Below are positions 36,726 through 45,377 of a stretch of DNA of 64,000 nucleotides, in pieces; the first letter of the stretch is position 1; each line of letters opens with the position of its first letter. This DNA comes from Phycisphaerales bacterium UBA2421 (GTDB lineage: Bacteria; Planctomycetota; Phycisphaerae; Tepidisphaerales; Tepidisphaeraceae): assembly GCA_002343075.1 (NCBI GenBank), contig DDRH01000036.1:1-64000 (forward strand), written 5' to 3'. Both the position numbers and the translations under genes were made by a program. Below the pieces are notes generated by a model that made no database searches, was not told where the DNA came from, and saw nothing but the letters and a program-made list of their open reading frames with translations.

Positions 36726-37523
36726 TTACTTAACGGAAGTCATTTCCTGACAATAGGTTGCGACAGCGCTGGCGATGGCTGCGGGCGACTCGCCGGCGTG
36801 CTGCTGCATGCGTTTAATAATTGCCGAGCCGACGATGGCCCCATCGGCAATCGCGGCCACCTGCTGCATGTGCGGCGGCTTGCTGATGCCAAAACCCACG
36901 CACACCGGCACCTGTGTAAGCGATTTCATCATCTTCACCCCGTCGGCCAACTCCGGCGGGAGGGTCTCGCGCTCGCCGGTGATTCCCGTCACGCTCAGGT
37001 AATAGACAAAACCGGTGGAAAGGTCGGCAATCTGTCGGCGGCGGGCGGGCGATGTCGTCGGCGCGACCAGCAGCACCGTATCCAGTCCCGTACTGTTAAT
37101 GGTCTGGCACACCGCCTGCGCCTCCGGTGGGGGCAAGTCGGGGATTAGGATGGCATCAAATCCGCAGGCCTTCGCGCCTTCAAGGAACTTGCTCAACGGG
37201 TATCGAAAGACGATGGAGTAGCTCACCATCGCAATCAGCGGCGTCTTTACCTGCTTCCGGGCCTCGGCCACCGCGGTGAAGATATCCTTCACTTTGATAC
37301 CCCTCGAAAGCGTGTCGGCGAATGCCGCCTGGATCGTCGGCCCGTCGGCGATGGGGTCGGAAAAAGGGAAGCCGATCTCAACGGCGTCGGCGACGGGCGC
37401 GATGGCCTTCAGCGTTTCAACAAACGTGGGAACATCCGGGTATCCGCCAGCGAGAAACGGCAAAAATGCGAGCTTCCTGCTCTTCCGCGCGGCGGCGATT
37501 GAATCAGCGAGACGAGATGACAT
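36726..37523 (-). CDS. trpA: Tryptophan synthase alpha chain
   Basis: A 265-residue TIM-barrel enzyme that cleaves indole-3-glycerol phosphate to indole and glyceraldehyde 3-phosphate. Landmarks are 'FLPFLAGGYPD', the catalytic-Glu block 'AVEIGFPFSDPIADGPTIQ', and 'VGFGISKPPHM', the phosphate-binding loop. It acts with the beta chain encoded 56 bases upstream; indole passes through a tunnel between subunits. It is followed closely by an ECF sigma gene. Confidence 0.97.
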   Translation of the reverse strand: MSSRLADSIAAARKSRKLAFLPFLAGGYPDVPTFVETLKAIAPVADAVEIGFPFSDPIADGPTIQAAFADTLSRGIKVKDIFTAVAEARKQVKTPLIAMVSYSIVFRYPLSKFLEGAKACGFDAILIPDLPPPEAQAVCQTINSTGLDTVLLVAPTTSPARRRQIADLSTGFVYYLSVTGITGERETLPPELADGVKMMKSLTQVPVCVGFGISKPPHMQQVAAIADGAIVGSAIIKRMQQHAGESPAAIASAVATYCQEMTSVK

Positions 37524-37579
37524 TGAGGTCGGATGGTAGACGCGGCGGAGTGGGAATCAAGATGGAAAAGCGAACCCCC

Positions 37580-38776
37580 CTAACTCAGCAGCCGCGCCAC
37601 TTCCTGGCAATCCTTGTCCCCACGACCCGAGAGGTTAACGACGATCATCTGATCACGCGACATTTGTCCGGCGATCTTCGCTATGTGTGCAAATGCATGC
37701 GCTGTTTCGAGTGCCGGCAAGATGCCTTCGAGCTGTGCGAGCTGCTTGAATGCCTCTAGTGCCTCTGCGTCGCTGCAATTCACATATTCGACCCGGCCGC
37801 TGTCCTTCCAGAACGCGTGCTCAGGGCCGACGCCCGGATAGTCAAGCCCTGCGCTGCAACTGTGAACGTCGGCGGTCTGGCCGTCGTCGTCCTGCAGCAC
37901 ATAGCTCAGCGACCCGTGCAGCACGCCAGGGCGGCCCGCAGTGAGGGCGGCAGCGTGGTGACCCAGTTCGAGCGCGCGCCCGCCGGCTTCCACGCCGATG
38001 AGCTTGACCCCGGCGTCATCAACGAACGGGTAAAACATCCCCGCGGCGTTACTTCCGCCGCCGACGCAGGCGACGACGACATCCGGCAGCTTACCCTCGA
38101 TGGCAAGACACTGTTCGCGCGTCTCGCGACCGATGAAACTCTGGAAATCCCGGACGATCATCGGGAACGGATGCGGCCCCACCACGCTGCCGATGATGTA
38201 GTGCGTGTGCTCGACGCTGCCCATCCAGTCGCGCATGGCTTCGTTGGTTGCATCTTTCAGGGTTTTGCTTCCCGAAGCCACTTCAATGACGCGCGCACCC
38301 ATCAGGCGCATCCGAAAGACGTTCAGATTCTGACGACGCACATCTTCTGCGCCCATAAAGACATCGCATCTCAACCCAAACACCGCCGCCGCGGTCGCGC
38401 TGGCGACACCGTGCTGACCCGCGCCGGTTTCCGCGATGATACGCTGCTTGCCCATGCGCTTGCAGAGCAGTGCCTGGCCAATCGTGTTGTTGATCTTATG
38501 AGCGCCCGTGTGATTAAGGTCTTCGCGCTTCAGGTAGATCTTCGCCCCGCCGAGGGCTTCGGTCAGTCGTCGCGCTAGATAGAGCCGCGAGGGACGTCCG
38601 ACGAACTCCTTCAGGTAATACTCAAACTCGGCGTGAAACTGTGGATCGGCATTCGCCCGGTCGTACTCCGCTTGCAGTTGCTCCAGCGCGAAAACGAGCG
38701 TTTCGGGGACAAATACCCCGCCATAGTCGCCGAAATGGCCTGTGGCATCGGGTACGGCTGATAGCGTGGGAGTCAT
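37580..38776 (-). CDS. trpB: Tryptophan synthase beta chain
   Basis: A 398-residue PLP enzyme that joins indole and serine to make tryptophan. The PLP lysine is in '[14 protein letters not shown]', with the Gly-rich loop '[15 protein letters not shown]' downstream and the N-terminal '[20 protein letters not shown]' signature. ATG at 38776 (MTPTLSAVP) chosen over the longer frame to 38812. It is first in the trpB-trpA pair. No trpEGDCF genes are in the window. Confidence 0.97.
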   Translation of the reverse strand: MTPTLSAVPDATGHFGDYGGVFVPETLVFALEQLQAEYDRANADPQFHAEFEYYLKEFVGRPSRLYLARRLTEALGGAKIYLKREDLNHTGAHKINNTIGQALLCKRMGKQRIIAETGAGQHGVASATAAAVFGLRCDVFMGAEDVRRQNLNVFRMRLMGARVIEVASGSKTLKDATNEAMRDWMGSVEHTHYIIGSVVGPHPFPMIVRDFQSFIGRETREQCLAIEGKLPDVVVACVGGGSNAAGMFYPFVDDAGVKLIGVEAGGRALELGHHAAALTAGRPGVLHGSLSYVLQDDDGQTADVHSCSAGLDYPGVGPEHAFWKDSGRVEYVNCSDAEALEAFKQLAQLEGILPALETAHAFAHIAKIAGQMSRDQMIVVNLSGRGDKDCQEVARLLS

Positions 38777-38818
38777 CGCTCGAATGGTAGGGCTGTCAAC
38801 GCAAGGGTTCAACCGAAA

Positions 38819-39748
38819 TCAACCGGTCACGATGTTGCTGCCGCCTGCTGCTTCGGCTTCGGCTTGTTCTTGCCGCTCGCGGTGCTGCTTGCGGCCAATC
38901 CAATACCCGCACAGCGAGCCGACCACGCCCACGCTCGCATAATCCAGGGGTGTGGCGCGGGCGAGCGAAGCAAGAACGCCCGACGGCTCGCCTATCGCAG
39001 CGAACTGGTAGCCGTAAAAATACGCGTAAATGTATCCGACCAGGCCAGCGATGGCCGGGCCGACCCAATACCAGACCGAGGGCGCGACCGGTACGAAGCG
39101 GAAAGTACACCACGTCGCCGCGAGGCTAGACAGGAACACGGCCCACACCACCTGCAGCGGGTTGTCCGATTGACAGAGAATCATCATTCCCGCAGTGGTG
39201 ACGACGGCGACCGTGGCGGAGCAGAGGAGCTTCTGGTCGATTGATTCGCGGGAAAGGGTGCATCCGTCGCGGGCGGCGTCGTCTGCGATGACCATCCGCG
39301 ACACCAGCAGCCGCTGACACAGTCCGATCGCAATCAGGAAGCCAGCCAGCAATGCGACCTCGGCAGCCATCAAAGTGAAGCCGGCACGGCCGTCGGCCAC
39401 CAGCAGCGTGTACTTTGCCGCGCCGCCTTGCAGCCGAAAAAACAGCAACGAGACCGCCGTGGCAAAAATGGCCGCATCGGGCCGCACGCGCCCTGCGATG
39501 ACCAATCCAACCACACCCGCCACCACCGATGCCACAATCGCCGCAACCACCCCGCGAACGCCAGAACCATGATGCAGCAAGCTCGCCGAATAGCCCCGGA
39601 CTGCGCCATCGATCGTATGAAATGCGACATAGGCAACCACGCATGCCGAACCGATGGTCAGAAGCAGCACAATTTTCTCCCACCGGCTGAAGGTCCGATT
39701 GGTCGTGCTAAAGAGTGCCTCTGAAAGCCTCGCGTGCAGTTCATCCAT
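38819..39748 (-). CDS. Multipass membrane protein of unknown function
   Basis: A 309-residue protein with six to eight hydrophobic segments ('IVLLLTIGSACVVAYVAF', 'VVAAIVASVVAGVVGLVIAG', 'VALLAGFLIAIGLCQRLLV', 'MILCQSDNPLQVVWAVFLSSLAATWCTFRF'-type stretches) and a polar start and end. The final Gln/Glu-rich tail (QHRERQEQAEAEAAGG) is cytoplasmic. I recognise no family. GGAGTG precedes the ATG at good spacing. It is divergent from priA. Confidence 0.75.
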   Translation of the reverse strand: MDELHARLSEALFSTTNRTFSRWEKIVLLLTIGSACVVAYVAFHTIDGAVRGYSASLLHHGSGVRGVVAAIVASVVAGVVGLVIAGRVRPDAAIFATAVSLLFFRLQGGAAKYTLLVADGRAGFTLMAAEVALLAGFLIAIGLCQRLLVSRMVIADDAARDGCTLSRESIDQKLLCSATVAVVTTAGMMILCQSDNPLQVVWAVFLSSLAATWCTFRFVPVAPSVWYWVGPAIAGLVGYIYAYFYGYQFAAIGEPSGVLASLARATPLDYASVGVVGSLCGYWIGRKQHRERQEQAEAEAAGGSNIVTG

Positions 39749-39817
39749 ATAATCACTCCATGATCGCTCTGCTGTACCGGTGCGGGTGCACTGGCAGTAG
39801 AGTAACCATCGTCAACA

Positions 39818-42238
39818 ATGCCGCAACGTCAGCAAGAAACTCTTTTCGTCGAACTGCCAGAACCGGCGGCGGCACTGCCGTCAGACGGGGGACTGTTTGC
39901 CGGAGTTGCGATGGAGCAGGCGATCGACCGCATCCTGGATTACTCGGTGCCCAGGGGCATGGCACCATCGCTGCGAGTCGGCCAGCGCGTCAAGGCACCG
40001 CTCGGCCGCGGAAATCGCGGAGCCTTTGGGTATGTGGTTCGAATCACTTCGCAATCGGCGTTTCCCAAAACCAAGCCGCTGAGCGCAATCGATGATCGCA
40101 GGGTGCTACTTGATGATTCCCTGATGAAGCTGGCCCTGTGGATGAGCAGGTATTATGTCTGCCCGCTCGGTGGCGTCATCGAGTCAATCATTCCGTCGGC
40201 GGTCAAGAAAAAGGTTGGGCTTGGCTATAAATCAATGGTTCGCCTCATCGTTTCGCGAGAGGAAGCACAGGCGATTCTTGAAAAAACCAAGACACCGAAG
40301 CGCCGCGCCGTGATCGCACGGCTACTACAGTTGCCTGCAGACGAGTCCATCGAACTTATCCGCCTGGCTGGCGAGGCTGATGTGAAGGCACCGACAATCC
40401 GTAAGTTGCGGTCGGTCGGCCTGATTGCGATCGATGAAGTGCCTGATCTGCCGAATTTTGGAGCGTATCAGGGGCAACGCGAAGCGACCGAGACACACCG
40501 GCCGATGAATGCCGAGCAACAGGCGGTGTTTGACGACCTCAAGCCGCGCATGGCAGGCGGTTTTAGCGTCAACCTTCTGCGCGGGGTGACGGGCAGCGGG
40601 AAGACCGAGGTTTATCTTCACGCGATTCAGGAAGTGGTGAACTTGAACCGGCAGGCCATTGTGCTGGTACCTGAAATTGCGCTCACGCCGCAGACGGTCC
40701 GGCGGTTTACGGCGCGCTTCCCGCGCGTTGCAGTGCTGCACAGCGGGCTTTCGGCAAGCACGCGGCACAAGTACTGGCAGCAGATCAGCCGCGGGGAGGC
40801 GAGTGTTGTGGTGGGCGCGCGATCGGCGGTGTTTGCGCCAACGCCCCATCTCGGCCTCATTGTTGTCGATGAAGAGCACGAATCGAGCTACAAGCAGGAT
40901 GCAGCACCGCGGTATCATGCCCGCGACGTTGCGGTGAAGCGTGCGCAGCTGCACGACGTCCCGGTATTGCTGGGCAGCGCCACGCCCTCGTTGGAGATGT
41001 ATCAACGGGTCTGCAGCGCCAGGCAGGCTTCAACCCCGCCGCAGGGTGGGCCGGACACTGAACCGCAAGCCGACAGCGATCAACCAGCCGCCACGGTCGG
41101 CTATCATCTGCTCGAAATGCCCCATCGCGTCCGTGGGTTGCAGTTGCCGCACGTTGAAGTTGTTGACCTCAAACATGAGATGAAGCTCCGAAGTGGGATG
41201 CATCTGCTCACGCAGCGGCTGGAACACCTGCTCCGCGCCACCTTGCAGGCAAAGCGCCAGGCGATCTTGTTATTGAACCGCAGGGGCTACGCCAATTTCG
41301 TACACTGTCCGTCCTGCAAGCATGTGATGACCTGTAAGTATTGCGATGCAACAGTCACCTATCATCGCATGGCCGATGCAGGCATGACCAGCGGCAAGTT
41401 TGCAAAGGGATTGCACACGGGGCAATTGCACTGCCACTATTGCCTTGCGGTCAACCCGCTTCCCGAGGCGTGTACGGAATGCGGGAAGGGAATGAGCCTT
41501 TTTGGGCTGGGCACGCAGCGCGTGGAAGAGGAACTGAAGCGCAAGTTTCCCGACCTGACCTTCGCGCGTGTTGACAGCGATACCATGCGATCAAGTGCGG
41601 ACTATGAGGCGATCCTGTCGAAGTTTGCCAAGGGCGAACTGGATGTGTTGCTCGGCACGCAGATGATCGCCAAGGGCCTGGATTTTCCAAATGTCACGCT
41701 TGTGGGAGTGATTAACGGCGACACGGCACTTTCCCTACCCGATTTCCGCGCCGCGGAGCGGACGTTTCAGCTCATTACGCAAGTGGCGGGGCGGGCGGGT
41801 CGTGGCGATTCGCCGGGCCGGGTCGTGCTGCAGACGTTTCTGCCCAATGAGCCCGCAATTCGATTTGCTATTAAGCAGGATTTTGTTGGGTTCGCAACGC
41901 AGGAATTGGTGCATCGAAGGCAAATTGGCCTGCCGCCGTTCGCTCGGATGGTGAGGATTGTGTTGCGCGATCAGGACGTGGACAAACTCGCCACAAAGTC
42001 CGACCTTTTTGCAGCGGCGCTGTCCACTGCCGCCGCGGAGCATGGTGCTGCGGTGAGTGTGCGCGGACCGATGCCGTGCCCGATCAGCCGCATCGCCGGG
42101 TTTCATCGGCATCAGATCGTGCTCACCAGTGCATCGCCGGCGCGGCTGCAGGCGGTGCTGGCGACTTTACGAAGAGGGGGCCGATTTGCGACCAGCGACC
42201 GTATTGCCGTCGATGTCGATCCGACGAGTTTGCTATGA
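39818..42238 (+). CDS. priA: Primosomal protein N' (replication-restart helicase PriA)
   Basis: An 806-residue helicase that reloads the replisome at stalled forks. The 3'-DNA-end-binding N-terminus has 'VPRGMAPSLRVGQRVKAPLG'. Walker A 'GVTGSGKTE' lies near residue 256, DEEH near 350. A zinc domain near residues 495-560 shows paired Cys motifs ('HCPSCKHVMTCKYCDA', 'CHYCLA', 'ACTECG'). 'GTQMIAKGLDFPNVTLVG' and 'VAGRAGRG' are helicase motifs. A low-complexity insertion (PPQGGPDTEPQADSDQPA) follows motif III. Its end overlaps the convergent transporter gene by six bases. Confidence 0.97.
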   Translation: MPQRQQETLFVELPEPAAALPSDGGLFAGVAMEQAIDRILDYSVPRGMAPSLRVGQRVKAPLGRGNRGAFGYVVRITSQSAFPKTKPLSAIDDRRVLLDDSLMKLALWMSRYYVCPLGGVIESIIPSAVKKKVGLGYKSMVRLIVSREEAQAILEKTKTPKRRAVIARLLQLPADESIELIRLAGEADVKAPTIRKLRSVGLIAIDEVPDLPNFGAYQGQREATETHRPMNAEQQAVFDDLKPRMAGGFSVNLLRGVTGSGKTEVYLHAIQEVVNLNRQAIVLVPEIALTPQTVRRFTARFPRVAVLHSGLSASTRHKYWQQISRGEASVVVGARSAVFAPTPHLGLIVVDEEHESSYKQDAAPRYHARDVAVKRAQLHDVPVLLGSATPSLEMYQRVCSARQASTPPQGGPDTEPQADSDQPAATVGYHLLEMPHRVRGLQLPHVEVVDLKHEMKLRSGMHLLTQRLEHLLRATLQAKRQAILLLNRRGYANFVHCPSCKHVMTCKYCDATVTYHRMADAGMTSGKFAKGLHTGQLHCHYCLAVNPLPEACTECGKGMSLFGLGTQRVEEELKRKFPDLTFARVDSDTMRSSADYEAILSKFAKGELDVLLGTQMIAKGLDFPNVTLVGVINGDTALSLPDFRAAERTFQLITQVAGRAGRGDSPGRVVLQTFLPNEPAIRFAIKQDFVGFATQELVHRRQIGLPPFARMVRIVLRDQDVDKLATKSDLFAAALSTAAAEHGAAVSVRGPMPCPISRIAGFHRHQIVLTSASPARLQAVLATLRRGGRFATSDRIAVDVDPTSLL

Positions 42239-43582
42239 ATACGCCCGCTTGCGGAGCCGGATGCCGATCGAAAACAGCACCAACGCGGCAATCGCTGTCG
42301 GCGCAATGACATAAATCGGATGGAAGCGGATGAGAACCTCCGGAAGCGCGTAGGTGAGCAACCCGCCGCCGATGAACATCGCGGTCAGCGGGGCGGCTTG
42401 TGCGTACACCCGCGCGGCATCGGTTTTCAGTTCCGGATCGACCATTCTGAGCAGCATCATTCCCTGCGCGGTGGTGGCAGTTGCAAAGCCGTGGTTCATT
42501 AGCGCCAGTTCAAACCAGCACCTCCGGGGAAGAATGCGAGGGGAAATCCAGACCACGTTAAACCAAACCCAGGCGGCACCGATTGCCATAAGAACGCACG
42601 CCGCGGTCACGTTATCGCGAATGACGGCCACTTTCAGCGTCGCAATCGCTACGAATACGAGCAACTCAAGTGCGACCCCTGTGAGCCGGTTGATGGTTTC
42701 ATTTTCAATCAAGGCATCGCACCGCACCGCCGACATGCACTTTCTCACCAGCCAGCCGCCCAAAAGCGTGAAGACAAACAGGGGGAGATCGCCGCCAACG
42801 CCGCGGATCGGGGAGCCGGCGGGTAAAGTCTTTACGGCCAACGAGATAAGCGACTGCAGTCCGAGTCCAACGCCGAATGCTGCCGCCAGTAGAAGCATCT
42901 GAAACATGAGAGGATCGATCGACCGAATCGGCGACCGAATCGACGACGACTCAGCAGCGGTCGCCTGCGCCGCGCGGGCCGGGTGGGAAGTGGTGAGCCA
43001 GCGTCTGCGGATGCCGATGTTTACAATCACCAGTCCGCTCAGCACGCCATAGAGCAAGCCCGAAGCTGTGAGAAATGCCGCCAGATCCGCGGCACCCTCG
43101 TAGCTGCCTCGGGAGCGATGTACCTCTCCCCAAGCCGCCGAGGAGCCAAAGCCGCCAGCCCAGCTTACTTCGAGCAACTGCCCAAAGTGAATCGGCACGC
43201 CCCACGCTGGCGAGAGCAAGAGCCAGGTCGCCAGCAGGCCGACGCAAAGCTGTCCGAGAATGAGGATCCACGCACCGATCGCCTGTTGCGTCGTGGCAAG
43301 AAGTTGCCCCGCGGGTTTGCTGTCGGGCTTTACCAGCAACATGCCGGCAAAGATGATCGGAATCAGCGGACTTCGCCACGATTCCCATTGGCGAAGCGCA
43401 TCGTTGAAGAGCAGTGCCGCGGTGTTTGAGCCGTCGCGCGACCAAAGTTGGGCTGCTAGCAGGGCAATCAGCCCCGCAATCAGCGCCGCGGGGGCGTGGA
43501 TGGCTGAGAGCCATTTGAATTGCCACCGAAGCCAGACACCGAAAAGGAGAAATCCAGCAGCAATCAGCACAGCGGTAGTCAT
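42233..43582 (-). CDS. Sodium/glutamate symporter-like (ESS/GltS) membrane protein
   Basis: A 449-residue protein with about eleven hydrophobic segments. The central region 'SWAGGFGSSAAWGEVHRSRG', followed by 'AADLAAFLTASGLLYGVLSGLVIVNIGI', resembles the Gly-rich re-entrant region and following helix of GltS. The overall two-half pattern also fits. Substrate is uncertain; glutamate is the family prototype. It ends against priA by a six-base overlap, and the amidohydrolase gene on the same strand ends ten bases downstream of its start. Confidence 0.65.
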   Translation of the reverse strand: MTTAVLIAAGFLLFGVWLRWQFKWLSAIHAPAALIAGLIALLAAQLWSRDGSNTAALLFNDALRQWESWRSPLIPIIFAGMLLVKPDSKPAGQLLATTQQAIGAWILILGQLCVGLLATWLLLSPAWGVPIHFGQLLEVSWAGGFGSSAAWGEVHRSRGSYEGAADLAAFLTASGLLYGVLSGLVIVNIGIRRRWLTTSHPARAAQATAAESSSIRSPIRSIDPLMFQMLLLAAAFGVGLGLQSLISLAVKTLPAGSPIRGVGGDLPLFVFTLLGGWLVRKCMSAVRCDALIENETINRLTGVALELLVFVAIATLKVAVIRDNVTAACVLMAIGAAWVWFNVVWISPRILPRRCWFELALMNHGFATATTAQGMMLLRMVDPELKTDAARVYAQAAPLTAMFIGGGLLTYALPEVLIRFHPIYVIAPTAIAALVLFSIGIRLRKRAYS

Positions 43583-43591
43583 TGGCTCTCG

Positions 43592-44791
43592 CTACTCCTT
43601 AGTGCCAATGAGAGGCGGCAACCCACGCAGCGCTCTGGCGGCATTATCGTGATAGATCCGGCGCAGCACCTCGTCGGGGAGAAAGAGGCCGTACACTTTC
43701 CAATCGCCGCCGGGCGGGAACGGATGATCGTAGTAATCGAAGTACTCGTCATCGGTCTCCAGCAGTCGATAGTAGAGTTGGTTGCGGGGCTGATCGCGCC
43801 GGCCGGGATAGCGGTCGGTGCCGAATAGGATCCGGTTTGCATACTGGATGAGGAATCGGCGTGCCGCGTACGGTTGACGGCCCAATTCGGCTTCACGGCC
43901 CGAGAGATCCATGTAAAGGTTTGGGAATTCATCCAGTAGCCTCGCCGCGGCCTTCAGATCGTCGCCGTGTTCACCGAGATGCGCCACGATGAACACCGTT
44001 CGCGGATGGGCCTTAAACACTCGGTTGCGCTGCCGCAGCACCACCTCGCGCGGCGGATACGGCGGCTTTGCAAAGGACCAATCCGGGTGCCGCTTGAGCT
44101 GCATCCAGCGTTCGTTCAAACTATCAACCGGCTCAAAAAATGCCGGCGGGTCGGCAGCGTGAATCAACACCGGAATCTGCAGTTCGCCGCATGCCTCCCA
44201 GATCGGCCCCAGCCGCTCATCGTCGATTGCGACCAGCTTTTGGGTAGAATCCAGCACGGTCAAACCCAGACTTTTGAAGACCTTCAGCCCCGCAATACCG
44301 CGCCGATGATAATCTCGCAGTTTCGAGGCAGTCTTTGTTGCAAAACCGGGTTCAGAGGTCTGCGAAAACTCGACGTTTGCGAAGATGAGCAAGCGTTCCG
44401 GCGCAGCGCGGTGGTATCGAGCGAGTTGGGTCTCGAGCGCGTCCCCCCAGCCACCGCTGAGGTTGACGGCGGCTTTGATGCCAAGCCGATCCATCGCCGC
44501 GATGAGATTGGCGGGTTCGACGGTCGCAGACCAGTGACAGTGAATGTCGATCGCCTGAAAGCGGGGCCGGTCGACCTGTGTGACCGTGGTTGCGAGTTGG
44601 CTCTTCGGCTTGAAGTCTTTGAGCAGTTCGCCGTCGACATACACGGCCCGGCCGGCGGATTCGCCCGACTCGCGCGGATTCTCGACCCTGCCGCAGGACA
44701 GAACTGTAAGCAACAGCGTGAGCACCGCCGCCGGCATGACGCTGCACCGTCGGACGCCACAGAGGCGGAAGTAGTCGATTGCAAATGTCAT
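43592..44791 (-). CDS. Lipoprotein amidohydrolase (metal-dependent TIM-barrel hydrolase)
   Basis: A 399-residue protein with an N-terminal signal ending in a lipobox-like TVLSC. The amidohydrolase_2 fold is indicated by 'IDIHCHW' (HxH metal site), 'PVLIHAADP', 'VFIVAHLGEHGDDL', and the final Asp in 'ILFGTDRYPG'. It is expected to hydrolyse a small carboxylated or cyclic amide/ester substrate outside the cytoplasm; substrate unknown. Its ATG overlaps the stop of the RegA-like regulator by four bases, so it is translated with the two-component system, and could be a signal-related output. Confidence 0.8.
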   Translation of the reverse strand: MTFAIDYFRLCGVRRCSVMPAAVLTLLLTVLSCGRVENPRESGESAGRAVYVDGELLKDFKPKSQLATTVTQVDRPRFQAIDIHCHWSATVEPANLIAAMDRLGIKAAVNLSGGWGDALETQLARYHRAAPERLLIFANVEFSQTSEPGFATKTASKLRDYHRRGIAGLKVFKSLGLTVLDSTQKLVAIDDERLGPIWEACGELQIPVLIHAADPPAFFEPVDSLNERWMQLKRHPDWSFAKPPYPPREVVLRQRNRVFKAHPRTVFIVAHLGEHGDDLKAAARLLDEFPNLYMDLSGREAELGRQPYAARRFLIQYANRILFGTDRYPGRRDQPRNQLYYRLLETDDEYFDYYDHPFPPGGDWKVYGLFLPDEVLRRIYHDNAARALRGLPPLIGTKE

Positions 44792-45339
44792 TCCAGAGGC
44801 GGCAACTTAGACAGCTTGCGTTGTAGCGACCGCCGGTGAATACCTAGTTTGCGCGCCGCCTGCGAAATGTTTCCGTCGCAATCCTCCAGGATGCGTTGAA
44901 TGTGCTCCCACTCAACGCGTGCCAGCGATGGCGTCGCTTCCTGCACCTGTTGCTGCGTGGCGGCGGATGTTTCGCCGCCGTCGAAGCGAGCGAGGATTTG
45001 ATCGGTGTCGGCGGGCTTGGTGAGGTAGTCGATCGCCCCGCGGCGCACGGCCTCTACAGCCGTTGCGATGCTTCCGTAGCCGGTCAGAACAAGGATATCG
45101 ATATCCGGGTCGATCGTGGCAAGGTCCGTGATGAGGTCCAGTCCGCTCCGGCCGGGCATTTTCAGATCAACCACCGCGCGCGGTGGCCGGTGCCTTCTAG
45201 CAAGCTCGACCGCCTCCTCCGCCGACGCCGCGCCGATCACTTCATATTGCCGCGCCTGCAGCGCGCGAATCAGCCGGCTACGAAAAATCTGGTCATCGTC
45301 CACAACCAGGATCTTTTGAATTGTCTTTTCAGCGACCAT
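44788..45339 (-). CDS. RegA/PrrA/ActR-like response regulator
   Basis: A 183-residue regulator with a receiver domain ('LVVDDDQIFRSRL' acidic pocket, phospho-Asp in 'AVVDLKMPGRSGLDL', switch 'LTGYGSIATAVEA', Lys in 'YLTKPAD'), a Gln/Ala linker, and a Fis-type helix-turn-helix. The C-terminal 'ARVEWEHIQRILEDCDGNISQAARKLGIHRRSLQRKLSK' is strikingly like RegA/PrrA, the redox global regulator of alphaproteobacteria. Its kinase gene lies 38 bases upstream. It is a likely activator of respiratory or carbon/nitrogen genes under low oxygen (inference from family). Confidence 0.92.
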   Translation of the reverse strand: MVAEKTIQKILVVDDDQIFRSRLIRALQARQYEVIGAASAEEAVELARRHRPPRAVVDLKMPGRSGLDLITDLATIDPDIDILVLTGYGSIATAVEAVRRGAIDYLTKPADTDQILARFDGGETSAATQQQVQEATPSLARVEWEHIQRILEDCDGNISQAARKLGIHRRSLQRKLSKLPPLE

Positions 45340-45377
45340 GCCGCAATTGTAGCACCTCCGACCCGCACGCCAACACG

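Noticed and set aside
37087..37103. A sigma-54-like TGGCAC...TGC match on the plus strand within trpA.
   Set aside because: It lies antisense inside a coding region with no gene downstream in that direction, so it is probably chance.
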